Shown here one piece after another: positions 6,377 to 7,665 of a stretch of 7,665 nucleotides of DNA (position 1 is its first letter; each line of letters opens with the position of its first letter). A program made the translations under genes and the position numbers. Origin of the DNA: Actinomycetota bacterium (GTDB lineage: Bacteria; Actinomycetota; Acidimicrobiia; Acidimicrobiales; JACDEA01); assembly GCA_013816725.1 (NCBI GenBank), contig JACDEA010000094.1:1-7665 (forward strand). Reading direction: 5' to 3'. Below the pieces are notes generated by a model. The model worked only from the letters and a program-made list of their open reading frames with translations, had not been told where the DNA came from and did no database searches.

Positions 6377-6383
6377 AGGCAAA

Positions 6384-6389
6384 CCTCCC
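6384..6389 (-). promoter_or_regulatory. Ribosome binding site deciding the start of the Ser/Thr-rich protein
   Basis: Read on the minus strand, GGGAGG is followed by a seven-base spacer and GTG at 6376. This supports the shorter 241-residue product, which begins with the signal peptide MRRFVSF, over the TTG at 6391 or the TTG at 6382. Confidence 0.7.
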
Positions 6390-6439
6390 AATTTCCCGCC
6401 CAGCGTCTACGGCGTCGTCACTCTACGCGCGGAACCCGT

Positions 6440-6458
6440 CGCGGGATAACGACCCGCG
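6440..6458 (-). terminator. GC-rich hairpin after ltp2, possible terminator
   Basis: CGCGGG (6440-6445) and CCCGCG (6453-6458) form a six-base-pair stem with a seven-base loop, starting 13 bases past the ltp2 stop codon. There is no T tract on the minus strand after it, so it is at best a non-classical terminator or an mRNA 3' stabiliser, and chance is not excluded at this GC content. Confidence 0.3.
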
Positions 6459-6471
6459 GCCCGATCCCCGC

Positions 6472-7638
6472 TCAGTCGCGGGCAAGGACGAGACCGCTGG
6501 TAGGCACGCCGGTGCCCGCGGTCACGAGCACGTTGTTCACGTTGGCGATCTGGTTGGCCGACGTACCGCGGATCTGGCGGGCCCCTTCGGCGATGCCGTT
6601 CATGCCGTGGATGTACGCCTCACCCAGCTGGCCGCCGTGCGGGTTCAGGGGCAGGCGCCCGACCAGATCGCAGTGGCCGTCGGCGAGGAAGGCCGGCGCC
6701 TCGCCCTTGCCACAGAAGCCGAACTCCTCCAGCTGGACGAGCACGAAGGGGGTGAAGTGGTCGTAGATGACGGCCACGTCGATGTCGTCGGCGGTGAGGC
6801 CGCCCCGTTCGTAGAGCTGCCGGGCGACGAGGCCCATCTCGGGCAGGCCGGTGATGGACTCGCGGTAGTAGCTCGTCATCATCTGCTGGTCGGGGCCGGC
6901 GCCCTGCGCCGCCGACCGGACCAGCACCGGAAGGTTGGGGAGGTCGCGGGCGCGCTCAGCGGTGGTGACCACGATGGCCACGGCGCCGTCGCTCTCCTGG
7001 CAACAGTCGAGCAGGTGCAGCGGCTCGACGATCCACCGCGACGCCTGATGTTCCTCGAGCGTGATGGGCTGGCCGTAGAACCACGCGGCCGGGTTCGTCG
7101 CCGCGTTGGCGCGGTCGATCACCGCGACGCGGCCGAAATCCTCGCTGGTGGCGCCGAACTCGTGCATATAGCGCTGCCCAAACATGGCGACCCATGCCGC
7201 GGGCGTAACCAGACCGAACGGGGTGTACCAGCCGTAGGACGCGCCCTCGGCGGTGACCTCGGCCGGCCGTTTCTGCACGCCGGCACCGAACCGGCGACCC
7301 GATCGTTCGTTGAACGCTCGATAACACACGACCGCCTCGGCGCTACCGGTGGCCACGGCCATGGCCGCTTGATGCACCGTGGCGCAGGCGGCGCCGCCGC
7401 CGTAGTGAATGCGGCTGAACACCTTCAACTCCGGAATGCCGAGGAGGCGAGCAACCTCGATCTCGGGGTTCTCGTCCATCGTGAACGTGACCATGCCGTC
7501 GATGTCGGCCGGTGCCAGCCCGGCGTCGTCGATGGCGGCGCCCACCGCTTCCACCGCGAGCTGCAACGCGCTGCGGCCGGAGTTCTTGGAGAACTCCGTG
7601 GCCCCCAGCCCCACGATGGCGGCGACGTCTTTCAGCAC
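6472..7638 (-). CDS. ltp2: Ltp2-like steroid side-chain aldolase (thiolase superfamily)
   Basis: The product is 388 residues, close to the 386 or so of mycobacterial Ltp2 (Rv3540c). From memory, the identity to that protein is high along the full length: AAIVGLGATEFSKNSGRS near the start, IHYGGGAACATV (77-88), VCYRAFNERSG (104-114), PLHLLDCCQESDGAVAIVV (206-224), FGFCGKGEA (306-314), LNPHGGQLGEAYIHGMNGIA (331-350) and LVTAGTGVPTSGL at the end. Ltp2, bound to the DUF35 domain of ChsH2, performs the retro-aldol cleavage of the 17-hydroxy C22 steroid CoA ester to androst-4-ene-3,17-dione and propionyl-CoA. Tyr292 and Tyr342 here are spaced 50 apart, matching the catalytic Tyr294/Tyr344 reported for the Thermomonospora enzyme. 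The start is GTG at 7638, matching the mycobacterial N-terminus; the nearest GGAG is 11 bases away, so coupling to an upstream gene is likely. A related SCP2-type thiolase is the alternative, but the tyrosines and whole-length match argue against it. Confidence 0.92.
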   Translation of the reverse strand: MLKDVAAIVGLGATEFSKNSGRSALQLAVEAVGAAIDDAGLAPADIDGMVTFTMDENPEIEVARLLGIPELKVFSRIHYGGGAACATVHQAAMAVATGSAEAVVCYRAFNERSGRRFGAGVQKRPAEVTAEGASYGWYTPFGLVTPAAWVAMFGQRYMHEFGATSEDFGRVAVIDRANAATNPAAWFYGQPITLEEHQASRWIVEPLHLLDCCQESDGAVAIVVTTAERARDLPNLPVLVRSAAQGAGPDQQMMTSYYRESITGLPEMGLVARQLYERGGLTADDIDVAVIYDHFTPFVLVQLEEFGFCGKGEAPAFLADGHCDLVGRLPLNPHGGQLGEAYIHGMNGIAEGARQIRGTSANQIANVNNVLVTAGTGVPTSGLVLARD

Positions 7639-7665
7639 TTTCGGGTCGGCTCCGTCTCCGCCTCC
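7632..7665 (-). CDS. Possible 3' end of an upstream gene overlapping ltp2
   Basis: One minus-strand frame entering from the right edge reads EAETEPTRKC and then stops with TGA at 7634-7632. That stop overlaps the ltp2 start in GTGCTGA (7638-7632). This is the usual geometry of coupled operon genes. In mycobacteria the gene before ltp2 is chsH1, next to chsH2, but ten residues are far too few to identify the product. The ltp2 frame itself is also open to the edge (GGGDGADPK before the GTG), so an N-terminal extension or fusion is not fully excluded. Confidence 0.35.
   Translation of the reverse strand, partial: EAETEPTRKC

Larger units (their letters stand above)
6377..6471. other. Intergenic region between ltp2 and the Ser/Thr-rich protein gene
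   Basis: This 95-base gap is the longest non-coding stretch in the window. It holds a GC-rich inverted repeat just after the ltp2 stop, a possible -10-like TAGAGT on the minus strand (6425-6420) without a good -35, and the ribosome site of the next gene. It may separate ltp2 transcription from the Ser/Thr-rich gene, but the promoter assignment is weak. Confidence 0.4.

Noticed and set aside
6430..6443. AACCCGTC before the Ser/Thr-rich gene as a degenerate KstR site
   Set aside because: It mismatches the core GTT and both outer positions, so it is not distinguishable from chance.
5664..6766. Long + strand open frames (261 and 311 codons) opposite the Ser/Thr-rich protein gene and the ltp2 end
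   Set aside because: They are antisense shadows of high-GC coding sequence: one is Val/Pro-rich and the other extremely Arg/Gly-rich, mirroring the Ser/Thr codons. The minus strand has signal peptide, Ig-like domain, anchor and a good ribosome site.

Overview
This is a high-GC window in which six protein genes are packed with almost no spacing, mostly using GTG or ATG starts. The style is that of the Actinomycetota. The protein sequences recall Acidimicrobiia, but that placement is an inference from memory, not a computed result.

Left part, + strand (1-4975): four genes in one tight, translationally overlapping operon. They are the end of a branched-chain-amino-acid-type ABC transporter solute-binding protein (cut by the left edge), a 635-residue fusion of the two permeases LivH and LivM, a 478-residue exported protein of unknown function with a Tat-like signal peptide and a C-terminal membrane anchor, and a 184-residue protein with two membrane helices and a C-terminal H-x3-C...C-x2-C tail. 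No transporter ATPases (LivG/LivF) are present, so they must lie left of the window or elsewhere. A 10-codon mini-ORF joins the binding protein gene to the permease gene through one-base stop/start overlaps on both sides.

Right part, - strand (7665-5013, convergent with the first operon): a gene closely matching Ltp2, the thiolase-fold aldolase of the last step in sterol side-chain removal; a secreted, Ser/Thr-rich, membrane-anchored protein with one Ig-like domain; and a TetR regulator closely resembling KstR, the repressor of cholesterol catabolism. Directly upstream of the regulator start is a 14-bp palindromic site, TAGAACGAGTTGCA, that fits the published KstR operator pattern TnnAACnnGTTnnA at every fixed position. 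This argues for an autoregulated KstR and for a sterol-catabolism locus.

How it may fit together (inference): the window looks like the edge of a steroid degradation island. Ltp2 and probably its partners lie to the right, the local repressor is inside, and convergent to it is a Liv-type uptake operon carrying two unfamiliar envelope proteins. The transporter's substrate cannot be read from the sequence. A steroid-derived carboxylate is a testable idea, amino acids the conservative default. No RNA genes, mobile elements or CRISPR arrays were seen.
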